Shown piece after piece: positions 4,907 through 12,351 of a DNA stretch of 17,326 bases (positions are counted from its first letter, which is position 1; each line of letters begins with the position of its first letter). The position numbers were made by a program, and so were the translations under genes. This DNA is from CAYMDS01 sp964576705 (lineage in GTDB: Bacteria > Patescibacteriota > Microgenomatia > Levybacterales > UBA12049): contig CAZNVI010000023.1 of the NCBI GenBank assembly GCA_964576705.1, forward strand, positions 1 to 17,326, read 5' to 3'. The notes under the pieces were generated by a model. The model searched no databases. It was not told the DNA's origin and worked only from the letters and a program-made list of their open reading frames with translations.

Positions 4907-6941
4907 TTTAGAATTACAATTTCACACCAAAGAGAGTGTCCAAACGCCTCCAAAAACAGAGCTACAAACAAGTATTGAAATAGATCCCGAAATAACGCTC
5001 TTAAAAGCTATCAGCACTGAAGTGCGCCTGGGTGCTTTTGAGACTATAAAAGAAGCGAACGATGGCCATCTCGGTTCGTGTTCTTCGTCTGCAGAGCTAA
5101 TGACCGCTCTTTACTTTGGTGGAATCTTAAATTACGATGCTTTAAATCCAGACCACCCCGACCGGGACCGTGTAATAATTAGAGGACATGTGGGACCGTT
5201 ACGATATAAAATTTTCTCGATACTAGGATGGATTGACGAAAGTGAATTATCTACGTATCGTAAGCTAGGCTCACGGCTTCAGGGACATGAGTCTATGAAT
5301 GAAATGCCGGGTGTTGATATAACCCCAAGCGGATCATTAGGTATGGTTTTATCGTATGGCGTAGGCGCTGCGACCGCAGCTAGAACAAGAGGAAAAGATT
5401 TTAAAACTTTTGTTTTTTTGGGTGATGGCGAGGAACAGGAAGGAAATGTGAGCGAAGCTGCAAGGCATGCAGCTAATAGTAAGCTAGGCAATCTGATAGG
5501 GATTATTGATAGAAACTTAGGTCAACTGGGCACAAGAAACGATAAGGTCGATGGCGCAACTGACCTTCGCGCTGTATGGACAGGATACGGCTGGGATGTT
5601 ATAGATATCGAAAACGGCAATGATATCGAGGAAGTAATGGAGAAATTAAGTACTGCCCGGATAAATATCTCTGAGAAACCTACGCTTGTAATTGCCAATA
5701 CAATAAAGGGGCACCAAATACCTGGGGCAAAAGAAGATTTTTGCGGATACCACACTCTTCATACATGTCCGCCCGAACATTTGGAATCTGCTATACAAGA
5801 CCAGAATGCCAGATTAGAACAACTAGGTTATATATCTGGAGAAATTAAAAGTAAAGCTCGTCAAAGAGCAATAGATAACACACGCTTAACTGAAGCTCAT
5901 TACGAACTACCTTGTGCTAAAAGGATTGAGATACATCTCCCAACTAAACATACAGATCATCTTGTGCACGCGCTGACTAACTATTCTAAAGAATTAGCGG
6001 ATCTTATTAATAATGACCCGACACTACAGATGTACGCCTTAACTGCCGATCTTATCAAAGAGCCGCAAATCCCTAATCATGGCTTTATAGATCCCGCAGT
6101 ATTTATAAATGTAGGTATACGCGAACAACATATGTTAGCGATGGCGCATGGTATTTCTGTCACAGATCCTAACGCTAGAATAATCATAAAGGCAAGAGAT
6201 GCATTTTTATATCGTGCAGCCGATCAGCTGAACGCCATTGCTCAGGGGGGATCGAAAATGGTAATCGTTACTGACGATGCCGGATTAAGCGGTGCCAGAA
6301 ATGGATCTTCCCACCAATCCAGCGGACAACCCGGAGCACTGATATCTATGCCCGGCATGGATTTCAGAGAACCGGCAGACGTACGAGATTTGTATAATGT
6401 CTTGAATGAATCTTTTACTGATTACAACCATCCGACTTATGTAAGGATTCATTTCAGAACTACCCCGCTATTACCAAGAGATCGACAATATTACAATTCG
6501 ACAACTTACTATCCTTTTGGAGAAAGATGTGATGAAGCAAATCTAACGCTGGTTAGCAGCGGACTAACAGGACAAAGCATCCTTGATGCCCAAAGACTAC
6601 TTGAGGATATAGGAATACGAGCTAATTTGGTCAATGTAATTAATCCAAACGCTCTTGATGAAGGGTTTGTTAAGCTACTCACGAGAGATCGTCCTGTTGT
6701 AACAATATATAATGGAAACGAATCCATTCTTCGTAATTCAGTTGCTGCGGCAGTATTAGAAAACAATTATCCCGAAAGACCATCTCGCATAGCAGGACAT
6801 GGATTTTCAATAGGAACTACAGGGGGATTAAACGACTTACTTAACCATTTCAAGCTGGATGGACCTGGTGTTGTCAGTATAATCAAAAATAGGAATTTAG
6901 TGGGACCGGATGGGATCGAACCATCGACATCTACTTTATAA
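4899..6941 (+). CDS. Transketolase-like thiamine diphosphate enzyme
   Basis: Taken from the coupled ATG at 4899 the protein has 680 residues, the full transketolase length with both halves in one chain. The N-terminal TPP domain shows NDGHLGS, RGHVGPLRY (catalytic-type His), RLQGHESM, TPSGSLG and the cofactor and metal motif GDGEEQEGN...IIDRN. The pyrimidine domain has VGIREQHMLAMAHGI with the activating Glu, and a C-terminal transketolase domain follows. In the pentose phosphate pathway it would move two-carbon units between sugar phosphates; the divergent sequence leaves the substrate open. DXS is less likely from the spacing and motifs. The last dozen codons (GPDGIEPSTSTL) are read from the antisense strand of a tRNA-Ile gene, because no stop occurs before it. 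Confidence 0.85.
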   Translation: MTNLELQFHTKESVQTPPKTELQTSIEIDPEITLLKAISTEVRLGAFETIKEANDGHLGSCSSSAELMTALYFGGILNYDALNPDHPDRDRVIIRGHVGPLRYKIFSILGWIDESELSTYRKLGSRLQGHESMNEMPGVDITPSGSLGMVLSYGVGAATAARTRGKDFKTFVFLGDGEEQEGNVSEAARHAANSKLGNLIGIIDRNLGQLGTRNDKVDGATDLRAVWTGYGWDVIDIENGNDIEEVMEKLSTARINISEKPTLVIANTIKGHQIPGAKEDFCGYHTLHTCPPEHLESAIQDQNARLEQLGYISGEIKSKARQRAIDNTRLTEAHYELPCAKRIEIHLPTKHTDHLVHALTNYSKELADLINNDPTLQMYALTADLIKEPQIPNHGFIDPAVFINVGIREQHMLAMAHGISVTDPNARIIIKARDAFLYRAADQLNAIAQGGSKMVIVTDDAGLSGARNGSSHQSSGQPGALISMPGMDFREPADVRDLYNVLNESFTDYNHPTYVRIHFRTTPLLPRDRQYYNSTTYYPFGERCDEANLTLVSSGLTGQSILDAQRLLEDIGIRANLVNVINPNALDEGFVKLLTRDRPVVTIYNGNESILRNSVAAAVLENNYPERPSRIAGHGFSIGTTGGLNDLLNHFKLDGPGVVSIIKNRNLVGPDGIEPSTSTL

Positions 6942-6972
6942 GAGTAGCGCTCTACCACTGAGCTACGATCCC
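6901..6972 (-). tRNA. tRNA-Ile (TAT anticodon)
   Basis: The minus strand folds as a clean 72-nt cloverleaf: acceptor GGGATCG/CGGTCCC with one G-T pair, D-arm GCTC-AGTGGTA-GAGC, anticodon stem CTACT/AGTAG with loop CTTATAA (anticodon TAT), T-arm GATGG-TTCGATC-CCATC and discriminator A73. CCA is not encoded. The body resembles bacterial tRNA-Ile. The UAU anticodon, reading AUA directly, is unusual: most bacteria use a CAU tRNA modified to lysidine by TilS. Its 3' half overlaps the end of the convergent transketolase frame by 41 bp. Confidence 0.9.
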
Positions 6973-6989
6973 CTGCTTTGGCAGGCGGG

Positions 6990-7020
6990 TAAGAGTAGTA
7001 CCTACCACTGAGCTACACAC
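6990..7020 (-). pseudogene. Truncated 5' half of a tRNA-Ile-like gene
   Basis: Just upstream of the intact tRNA-Ile, the minus strand repeats its 5' half: a 15-bp identical D-arm block (7002-7016 against 6952-6966) and CTACTCTTA of the anticodon arm (6990-6998 against 6939-6947). The copy stops inside the anticodon loop and lacks the 3' half. It is followed by a short palindrome, CCTGC-CAAA-GCAGG (6972-6984 region), which links it to the intact gene. Confidence 0.75.
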
Positions 7021-7032
7021 GCGTTCCCGAAA

Positions 7033-7041
7033 AGTATACCA
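7033..7041 (-). promoter_or_regulatory. Extended -10 promoter of the tRNA-Ile region
   Basis: Minus-strand TGG-TATACT (7033-7041) has a TGn extended -10 form and no good -35. Transcription would start near 7026 and run first through the tRNA fragment, then the intact tRNA. Confidence 0.5.
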
Positions 7042-7075
7042 CACAAGGAAATGAAGAAAAAGCTATAAAGTATTC

Positions 7076-9448
7076 TTACAATTTCGCTCTCTGGGCGATT
7101 TCAGCTTCAATTACATTTACATCTTTTCCATATTTCAATCTTGATAACTCCCTTACCAACTCTGCTACCCGAGGATTTTCTAAGGATTTTTCTTTCTCTA
7201 TGTCCTTCGTCGTATCCAGAGAGAAAGGCGGTGTAGGCTCTCCATCAACTAATGTTCCAATATACGCGTTGAATCTATCAATATTTATAAGATCTGCTTC
7301 GTTAAATGTGGGTTGAAATTCATGTTGCATATAATTCGCATCTGTTACACCGATCCTGAATGATACCTTGGTGCCTACATTTCCGAAAATCGCGTTTTTG
7401 ACTTCTTCTTCCATCTGTCCTATGAACTGATTTGCAACTATGAGAGAAAGTCTATACTTTCTAGCTTCAGAAAGGATTTGGGCAAAATCAGGGGTTGCAA
7501 AATTTTGGAATTCGTCGACATATAAAAAGAAGTCTTGGCGATCTTTCATAGGAATATCTTGACGAGACATCGCGGCAATCAATATCTTAGGTACTAAAAC
7601 TAATCCTAAAAAGCTTGCGTTTTCTTCGCCAATTTTCCCTTTTGATAAATTAACCATCAGTATCTTTTTCTCATCCATAACTTTACGGAAGTTAAAGGCA
7701 CTGAAGGATTGTCCGATAATATTTCTGATCATTTTATTGGTAACGAAACGTCCGAATTTGGATACTATATAATCAAGTGTTTCTGACTTATGGAAATCCG
7801 ATGTTTGGGCTATTTGATCAGTCCAATATCTTCGAATAATCGGATCCTGCACCTTAGGTAGTAGTTCCTGTACATAATTCGAATCTGTGAGAACACGGAC
7901 AACTTCAATCAAAGTCGCACCCGGCTCATACATGACAGTAAGCATAGCATTTCGAATGGCATGCTCGAAACGCGGTCCTATGATACCGGTTTTATTCGGA
8001 TCAAAGAGTTTATACATAAGACCAATAATCGAGTTTACTACAAAATGTTTTTGCTCTTCTGAAGCTGACTCAAGCATGTTAAAACCCATGGGACGAGTAA
8101 GATCAGATGGATCAAAAAGGATCACATCTTCAGAACGTTCAGGCGGCATCATCAACAAACAGTCCTCGACGAGGTCTCCGTGTGGATCAACCACGGCTAA
8201 ACCTTCTCCATTCTTTATATCCTGCATAATCATTTGTTTAAGAAATTCTGATTTTCCAGTACCGGTTTTCCCTATGATATACATATGCCGGCGTCTATCC
8301 TCCCGCCCAATAAATACGGGCTTGCTGATACCACGAAAGACGCTTTTGCCTATAAATAATCCTTCTGTAGGGATATTCGCTGGTGCTGGAGCGCGTTTGG
8401 AGTTAACCCAGTGAATTCCTGGAGTAGTTACAGACTTATTCGGAAAGTGAAAAATTGTGGCAAGCTCCTCGCTGGATAAAACAGAACCCTTCTTCCAGAA
8501 TGGAAAAAACCGATATATAAAGTCTGTAATAAATGACCCTTTAAACATCACGAACTTAGCTTTCGTGATTAAATTTGAACTTGCATACTGACTAAACGTA
8601 TTGATTATATTATTTAGATGCAAATCAGCAGATTCCTTGGATCCGGAAGACACCACGACCCTGATTACGGTTTCAAAGCCGGGCTTACTTAATTTATTTT
8701 CAATCGCTTCAATTTCTTTCACATTTGAGCTATATTTTGCGGTTTCTGGATTAGCTTCACTTTTTTTGGTTCTAGAGAGATATGCTTTCCCCTCTTTCTT
8801 CCATTTATTATCAGCAGGACGGATCAGAATCTGAATTGCTGCCCCTTCCCCTTCATTCATCTTGGCAAGTGTAGATGTAAAAGATGACATGGAATCTACA
8901 GCCAATTCCTTAAATACCTTAAGAGGCATATAGTTACCATGCTTCAGTCCTAGACTTGTAAACGCGACTTTTCCTTCATTTGAAAAAATATTATATTCAT
9001 TACCTATGATAAACTCTGTTTTTTGCTTAGCAGCTTCTTCAGTAAGAGCGACTATTTGAGCATCGGGATAAGCTCCGTTAATTTGCTTCTCCACGAAATC
9101 TTTCACTTTATTTGGCGTGTTAACATAAAACCGTATATCACCTGGCAGACCTACTATCTCAAAAGAAATTGCAGCTCCTGCTTTAAAAAATGTACTTTTA
9201 CTGATAGCAGCAAAACTTGAAAATAGCTGCTCAGCTGCATCGATTTTTATTTCATTATCTCTTGAAACAGAAACTTGAAGAAGTGTACTGTCTAATGAAT
9301 CAGATTCCCTTTTCCTATTTCGAAACCAAAGAATAAGGACGTAAACTATTCCCAGTATTAACAGAATTCCTAAAGCAAGGAGAAATAATATTAAAAATAA
9401 TTTTATTAATATACTACTGATGTTATTTTCCGGACTTGCAAGATTCAT
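7076..9448 (-). CDS. Membrane-anchored VirD4/TraG-like ATPase
   Basis: The 790-residue protein starts with one transmembrane helix (about 13-41). A family-specific globular region follows (about 55-340). The P-loop ATPase domain has Walker A GKTGTGKS (393-400), the VVDPHGD motif (419-425), Walker B LYVDEFQNF (642-650) and the VANQF helper motif (671-675). This is the layout of the type IV coupling protein/DUF87-TraG superfamily: hexameric motors that move DNA or protein across membranes. No relaxase, VirB4 or channel genes are seen here, so a complete conjugation system is not supported. The gene follows the proline-rich gene after 6 bp and probably forms a two-gene operon with it. The stop is close to the tRNA promoter, with no terminator visible. 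Confidence 0.85.
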   Translation of the reverse strand: MNLASPENNISSILIKLFLILFLLALGILLILGIVYVLILWFRNRKRESDSLDSTLLQVSVSRDNEIKIDAAEQLFSSFAAISKSTFFKAGAAISFEIVGLPGDIRFYVNTPNKVKDFVEKQINGAYPDAQIVALTEEAAKQKTEFIIGNEYNIFSNEGKVAFTSLGLKHGNYMPLKVFKELAVDSMSSFTSTLAKMNEGEGAAIQILIRPADNKWKKEGKAYLSRTKKSEANPETAKYSSNVKEIEAIENKLSKPGFETVIRVVVSSGSKESADLHLNNIINTFSQYASSNLITKAKFVMFKGSFITDFIYRFFPFWKKGSVLSSEELATIFHFPNKSVTTPGIHWVNSKRAPAPANIPTEGLFIGKSVFRGISKPVFIGREDRRRHMYIIGKTGTGKSEFLKQMIMQDIKNGEGLAVVDPHGDLVEDCLLMMPPERSEDVILFDPSDLTRPMGFNMLESASEEQKHFVVNSIIGLMYKLFDPNKTGIIGPRFEHAIRNAMLTVMYEPGATLIEVVRVLTDSNYVQELLPKVQDPIIRRYWTDQIAQTSDFHKSETLDYIVSKFGRFVTNKMIRNIIGQSFSAFNFRKVMDEKKILMVNLSKGKIGEENASFLGLVLVPKILIAAMSRQDIPMKDRQDFFLYVDEFQNFATPDFAQILSEARKYRLSLIVANQFIGQMEEEVKNAIFGNVGTKVSFRIGVTDANYMQHEFQPTFNEADLINIDRFNAYIGTLVDGEPTPPFSLDTTKDIEKEKSLENPRVAELVRELSRLKYGKDVNVIEAEIAQRAKL

Positions 9449-9454
9449 AATAAG

Positions 9455-9922
9455 CTATTTCGGATTAAATGCTTTATGCATTTTCTTTAGTTGTTCGAGA
9501 ATCTGCGTTGATAACCACCGGGCTGAATCAAAAACAGGATGTGTTTTTATATTCTTTCTTGCTTCTTCTTCTGTCATAGGAAGTTGAATAGACCCGGATG
9601 GCGCAGTCGGTACCGGAACTGCAGTTTTTACAGCTGTAACTCCGACATTTTTTAATTCTGGTTTTATTTGGATCTGATCTTTATTAGGTACAGCTTCAAC
9701 TCCTGCTTCTTTAACTTCAGGAGAAATCACTGGCTCGACTTCTGTAGGCATCACTACCTCTGAGTTAATCGATTGACTGGAAGATCCCTGTTCCCGAGAA
9801 CCTCCCACAGGCTGTACGCCAGCAGGCGGAGTAGGTACGTCAGTTTGTTGAACAGGAGGAGTCGACGGCACAGGAATTGTATTATCTTGCGGATTTTGGG
9901 TTGGGCTAGGGTTTTGATCCAT
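9455..9922 (-). CDS. Proline-rich partner of the VirD4-like ATPase
   Basis: The 155-residue protein has no signal peptide or membrane helix. Residues 1-100 are low-complexity and Pro/Val/Gln/Thr rich (PSPTQNPQD, VPTPPAG), so probably disordered. The C-terminal 45 residues look ordered and amphipathic: LPMTEEEARKNIKTHPVFDSARWLSTQILEQLKKMHKAF. It is 6 bp upstream of the ATPase gene, and an adaptor or regulatory subunit role is likely but inferred only from position. No family is recognised. Confidence 0.7.
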   Translation of the reverse strand: MDQNPSPTQNPQDNTIPVPSTPPVQQTDVPTPPAGVQPVGGSREQGSSSQSINSEVVMPTEVEPVISPEVKEAGVEAVPNKDQIQIKPELKNVGVTAVKTAVPVPTAPSGSIQLPMTEEEARKNIKTHPVFDSARWLSTQILEQLKKMHKAFNPK

Positions 9923-9943
9923 ACTTACATCTTACCATGCAGT

Positions 9944-9972
9944 TAAATAATAGACAATTTCAACAATGTAAA
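9944..9972 (-). promoter_or_regulatory. Possible promoter of the proline-rich/ATPase operon
   Basis: Minus-strand TTTACA (9967-9972), 17 bp, TATTTA (9944-9949). It would separate this operon from the riboswitch-controlled gene upstream, though read-through is possible since no terminator lies between. Confidence 0.45.
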
Positions 9973-9994
9973 ATCAGGATCGCTTAGAATAGAA

Positions 9995-11464
9995 TCAGCA
10001 GTTAAAAATAAAACCGCACCTGCACTTGGGTGTTTTAACTATCCTACTGGTTTCGTCCTCGTAAAATTTGCCGCATCCTTTTTTACCTTCTACATCCCTC
10101 AAATTTATTGGGCAATGATAGTGGTTATCACTCGCGCTCCTTTCACATTCTTTACATTTACTATTAGCGTTCTCAAAACCCACTATACCTAAACGCGGCG
10201 ATATAGAATTAACCATCATAGGCATTCCTCCACCTGCACACCCCGGCCTGCTCGCAAGTTCATCAAGTATCATTCCAAAACTTAAGGGATTCAAAGGTAA
10301 AGCTCTATAAATCTTACCTGGCTCCATATCTGTAATATTTCCTTCATGTTTTGCCATCATGTCCTCTGATAATAATAATTTCGATATTCTAAGGATAGTA
10401 GCAGCGAGTGCTTTTTGTAATTCCCAGTCTGTACGATTTCCAATCATGCAATATTCTTTAAAATCCTCTAACATTTGATTAGTTTTCTCGTTAAATTTAT
10501 AAAGATTATCTTCTTGCTTTATATCTTCATAAACATTTTGCCATCTTACGTTTTGAAAAGCGTATGCTGATCCTCCTTTTGATCGAATATCCTCAAGAAC
10601 TCTTACCACATCAGAAACTGATTGCACCCGACTCTCTTCTCCGGGCTTAAAGGTCGCAACCGCTCGCACATAGTCTTCAATAGTTGCAGAGACAGGTAGC
10701 ATACTACCGGTTAATCGAAAAAGTGCTTCTCTGCACTCCCGTAAATTAAAATCGGTCTTAACTGTAAAATTAGTAACTGTATCTCCATTTTTTTGCATTA
10801 TAAAAAAATATGAATCAGGATAATTGATCTCATTTCCGTCATCTGTGGTAAGTCCAGACGCTCCCATCGGACTAGTCATAACCGCTATCGAATTATCCGG
10901 AGTATTGTCTGAGAGATGAAATGTTTTTATCTTCCCCAATGATTCTTTCACTGAACCGTTACGCTCTTCATCTGACACCATATCCAGCATGTCTTTTCCT
11001 CCATACTTAGGATCTATAAGGCGAGTAGGATCATCAGAATCTTTAACATATTTACAAGGATAAACAAGATGTGTTGAAAGGTACTCTAAGGCAAATCCTC
11101 TAATATCTTTTTCAGTTTGTGTTACCCATTTCTCGACACTTTCATGTTCTGTATTTTCCAAAAGACCCATTTGGCTATTCATGCTGAATCCGACCTTTCT
11201 CTTAAGAAGAAACCAATCCCGAGGAAGACCTGAGGCAAACCATTCATGATCGAAATAATCTATAAATGCTGATAAGCTATCGCCATCTTCAGGAGGGTTT
11301 TCTCGTGTTTTATTTCGCATGCTTATTGAGGCTTCCCATAATGGAACGGTATCACCTCTGATTAAAGCTTCTTCGTCTTGTTCATCTAATCTATTATCAA
11401 CTGGATATTTCTGTACTAAAGTATTGGGCGGATAGAAATTTATTCGTTGTTCAATCGTTGCCAT
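9995..11464 (-). CDS. Riboswitch-controlled protein of unknown function, C-terminal Cys cluster
   Basis: The correct start is ATG at 11464 (MATIEQRINFYPPN, 489 residues), 7 nt after GAGGAG. A longer frame to 11677 only reads through the riboswitch. I recognise no family. The protein seems soluble and mixed alpha/beta, with a middle stretch IAVMTSPMGASGLTTDDGNE, a strand pair (DSYFFIMQKNGDTVTNFTVKTDF) and a helical region. The C-terminus has a putative metal site: C437/C440, H448/H450, C451, C464, C481, C483 and the last residue C489. There is no DxHxxG cobalamin motif and no transmembrane helix. Control by a cobalamin riboswitch ties it to B12 uptake, remodelling or B12-dependent metabolism (inference). 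It follows the adenosyltransferase gene. Confidence 0.75.
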   Translation of the reverse strand: MATIEQRINFYPPNTLVQKYPVDNRLDEQDEEALIRGDTVPLWEASISMRNKTRENPPEDGDSLSAFIDYFDHEWFASGLPRDWFLLKRKVGFSMNSQMGLLENTEHESVEKWVTQTEKDIRGFALEYLSTHLVYPCKYVKDSDDPTRLIDPKYGGKDMLDMVSDEERNGSVKESLGKIKTFHLSDNTPDNSIAVMTSPMGASGLTTDDGNEINYPDSYFFIMQKNGDTVTNFTVKTDFNLRECREALFRLTGSMLPVSATIEDYVRAVATFKPGEESRVQSVSDVVRVLEDIRSKGGSAYAFQNVRWQNVYEDIKQEDNLYKFNEKTNQMLEDFKEYCMIGNRTDWELQKALAATILRISKLLLSEDMMAKHEGNITDMEPGKIYRALPLNPLSFGMILDELASRPGCAGGGMPMMVNSISPRLGIVGFENANSKCKECERSASDNHYHCPINLRDVEGKKGCGKFYEDETSRIVKTPKCRCGFIFNC

Positions 11465-11469
11465 AAAAA

Positions 11470-11502
11470 AACTCCTCTTGCCGATTAGGCTTTCGAGGAG
11501 TT
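11470..11502 (-). terminator. Terminator-like hairpin holding the SD of the unknown gene
   Basis: AACTCCTC (RNA, from 11495-11502) pairs with GAGGAGTT (from 11470-11477) around a 17-nt loop with an inner GCC/GGC, followed by a T-tract ending at the ATG. GAGGAG, 7 nt before ATG, is also the Shine-Dalgarno, so formation would block both elongation and ribosome binding. Confidence 0.75.
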
Positions 11503-11557
11503 GCAAAGAATATATGCATATTCTATTGCTTCTGTCAGGCACTATACAGCACCTGAT

Positions 11558-11656
11558 CCCCCGATCCGCCAGTTGGCGGAAATCGGGGGGCTCGGAAGAC
11601 TTTTTATCCCGACTCGCCAGCTCCGATTGAATCGGAGCCAGCTGGCGAAACTCGGG
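11558..11656. repeat. Two GC-rich palindromic elements in the riboswitch leader
   Basis: 11558-11590 is CCCCCGAT-CCGCC-AGTT-GGCGG-AA-ATCGGGGG. 11608-11656 has outer CCCGA/TCGGG, then CGCCAGCT/AGCTGGCG and CCGAT/ATCGG with a small bulge. Both share the CGCCAG/GGCG motif and are much GC-richer than the flanks, like mobile palindromic (REP-like) units. Confidence 0.7.
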
Positions 11657-11766
11657 AAGGGAGATCTGGCTTGCCAATATTTAATTGGGTCACAGTTGCG
11701 GCACAGCTGGAGATTTACACTCCATTCACCCGTATTCTCAGCGTCAATCTGCGTTTTGATCCGTAT

Positions 11767-11795
11767 TAATTAGCGCTATTTCTTTTTCCAAACAA
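11767..11795 (-). promoter_or_regulatory. Possible own promoter of riboswitch 2
   Basis: Minus-strand TTGTTT (11790-11795), 17 bp, TAATTA (11767-11772) spans the end of the adenosyltransferase gene. The start near 11760 would sit just before the aptamer. Co-transcription from upstream is the alternative. Confidence 0.4.
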
Positions 11796-12318
11796 TATCT
11801 TTCTTTTTCTCGTCAAAATTGGCATATCTGGCCATCGCATAAAAAAGATCTGAGAGTCTATTTATATACTTCACGATATTTTCATCTATCTTTTCTTGTC
11901 TGGATAATTCTACGATTCTTCGCTCAGCCCTTCTTGTCACGGTACGTGCTATGTGAAGATATGACGATGTTTGTGTTCCGCCAGGAAGAATAAACTGGTC
12001 TATAGGGGGAAGTACACTTATAAACTCATCTATGATTTCTTCGAATTCTTTAATTCTTTTTTCAAGCCCTACGATAAGCATACCTTGAGGCATGGCCAGA
12101 CCTGATCCGACATCTAGTAAATCGTGTTGGATCTTTTCTAGTTCTTTTTTAAGTCTTTGCGATTTACCTTTTTTAATATGAGCTATAGCCGCGCCAATTA
12201 TACTGTTCAATTCATCGACAGTACCATAACTATCTACTCTGATATTAGTTTTTAAAACTCTGGTTCCGTCAAAAAGCGATGTTTTTCCTTTATCACCTGT
12301 TCTGGTATATATAGGCAT
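11776..12318 (-). CDS. pduO: PduO-type ATP:cob(I)alamin adenosyltransferase
   Basis: The enzyme transfers adenosyl from ATP to cob(I)alamin, making adenosylcobalamin, the cofactor of the class II reductase encoded upstream. From MPIYTRTGDKGKTSLFDG (start 12318) it has 180 residues, normal for the family. Visible motifs are TRTGDKGKTSLFDG (ATP site), SYGTVDELNSIIG, FILPGGTQTSS, HIARTVTRRAERRIVEL and INRLSDLFYAMARY. An in-frame ATG at 12354 lies inside the terminator hairpin and is not the real start. The Shine-Dalgarno AAGGA is 8 nt before the chosen ATG, inside that hairpin. A cobalamin riboswitch and a promoter with NrdR-like half-sites precede it. Confidence 0.93.
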   Translation of the reverse strand: MPIYTRTGDKGKTSLFDGTRVLKTNIRVDSYGTVDELNSIIGAAIAHIKKGKSQRLKKELEKIQHDLLDVGSGLAMPQGMLIVGLEKRIKEFEEIIDEFISVLPPIDQFILPGGTQTSSYLHIARTVTRRAERRIVELSRQEKIDENIVKYINRLSDLFYAMARYANFDEKKKDIVWKKK

Positions 12319-12351
12319 AAAAAAAATCCTTCCGGATTTCCCAAGAAGGAT
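12319..12351 (-). terminator. Terminator-like hairpin holding the SD of the adenosyltransferase
   Basis: RNA ATCCTTC (from 12345-12351) pairs with GAAGGAT (from 12326-12332), followed by a run of T directly before ATG at 12318. AAGGA in the second arm is the ribosome site. It works as the riboswitch expression platform at the level of termination, translation, or both. Confidence 0.8.

Larger units (their letters stand above)
11464..11761 (-). promoter_or_regulatory. Cobalamin riboswitch 2, upstream of the unknown protein
   Basis: The minus-strand leader contains the cobalamin aptamer core in order: GGTGAAT, stem GGAG-TGTAAAT-CTCC (11709-11723), the invariant GCCGCAACTGTGACC (11688-11702), a hairpin CCAAT/ATTGG (11674-11688) and the B12 box AAGCCAGATCTCCC (11659-11672). 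This is the usual AdoCbl-type layout. After the aptamer come two GC-rich palindromes (11608-11656 and 11558-11590), a small AT-rich hairpin, and then a terminator-like hairpin abutting the start codon. In this family the ligand normally turns expression off. Confidence 0.88.

Noticed and set aside
11465..11677. N-terminal 71-residue extension of the riboswitch-controlled protein
   Set aside because: It reads through the aptamer's expression platform, palindromes and terminator; the true start at 11464 has an ideal Shine-Dalgarno.
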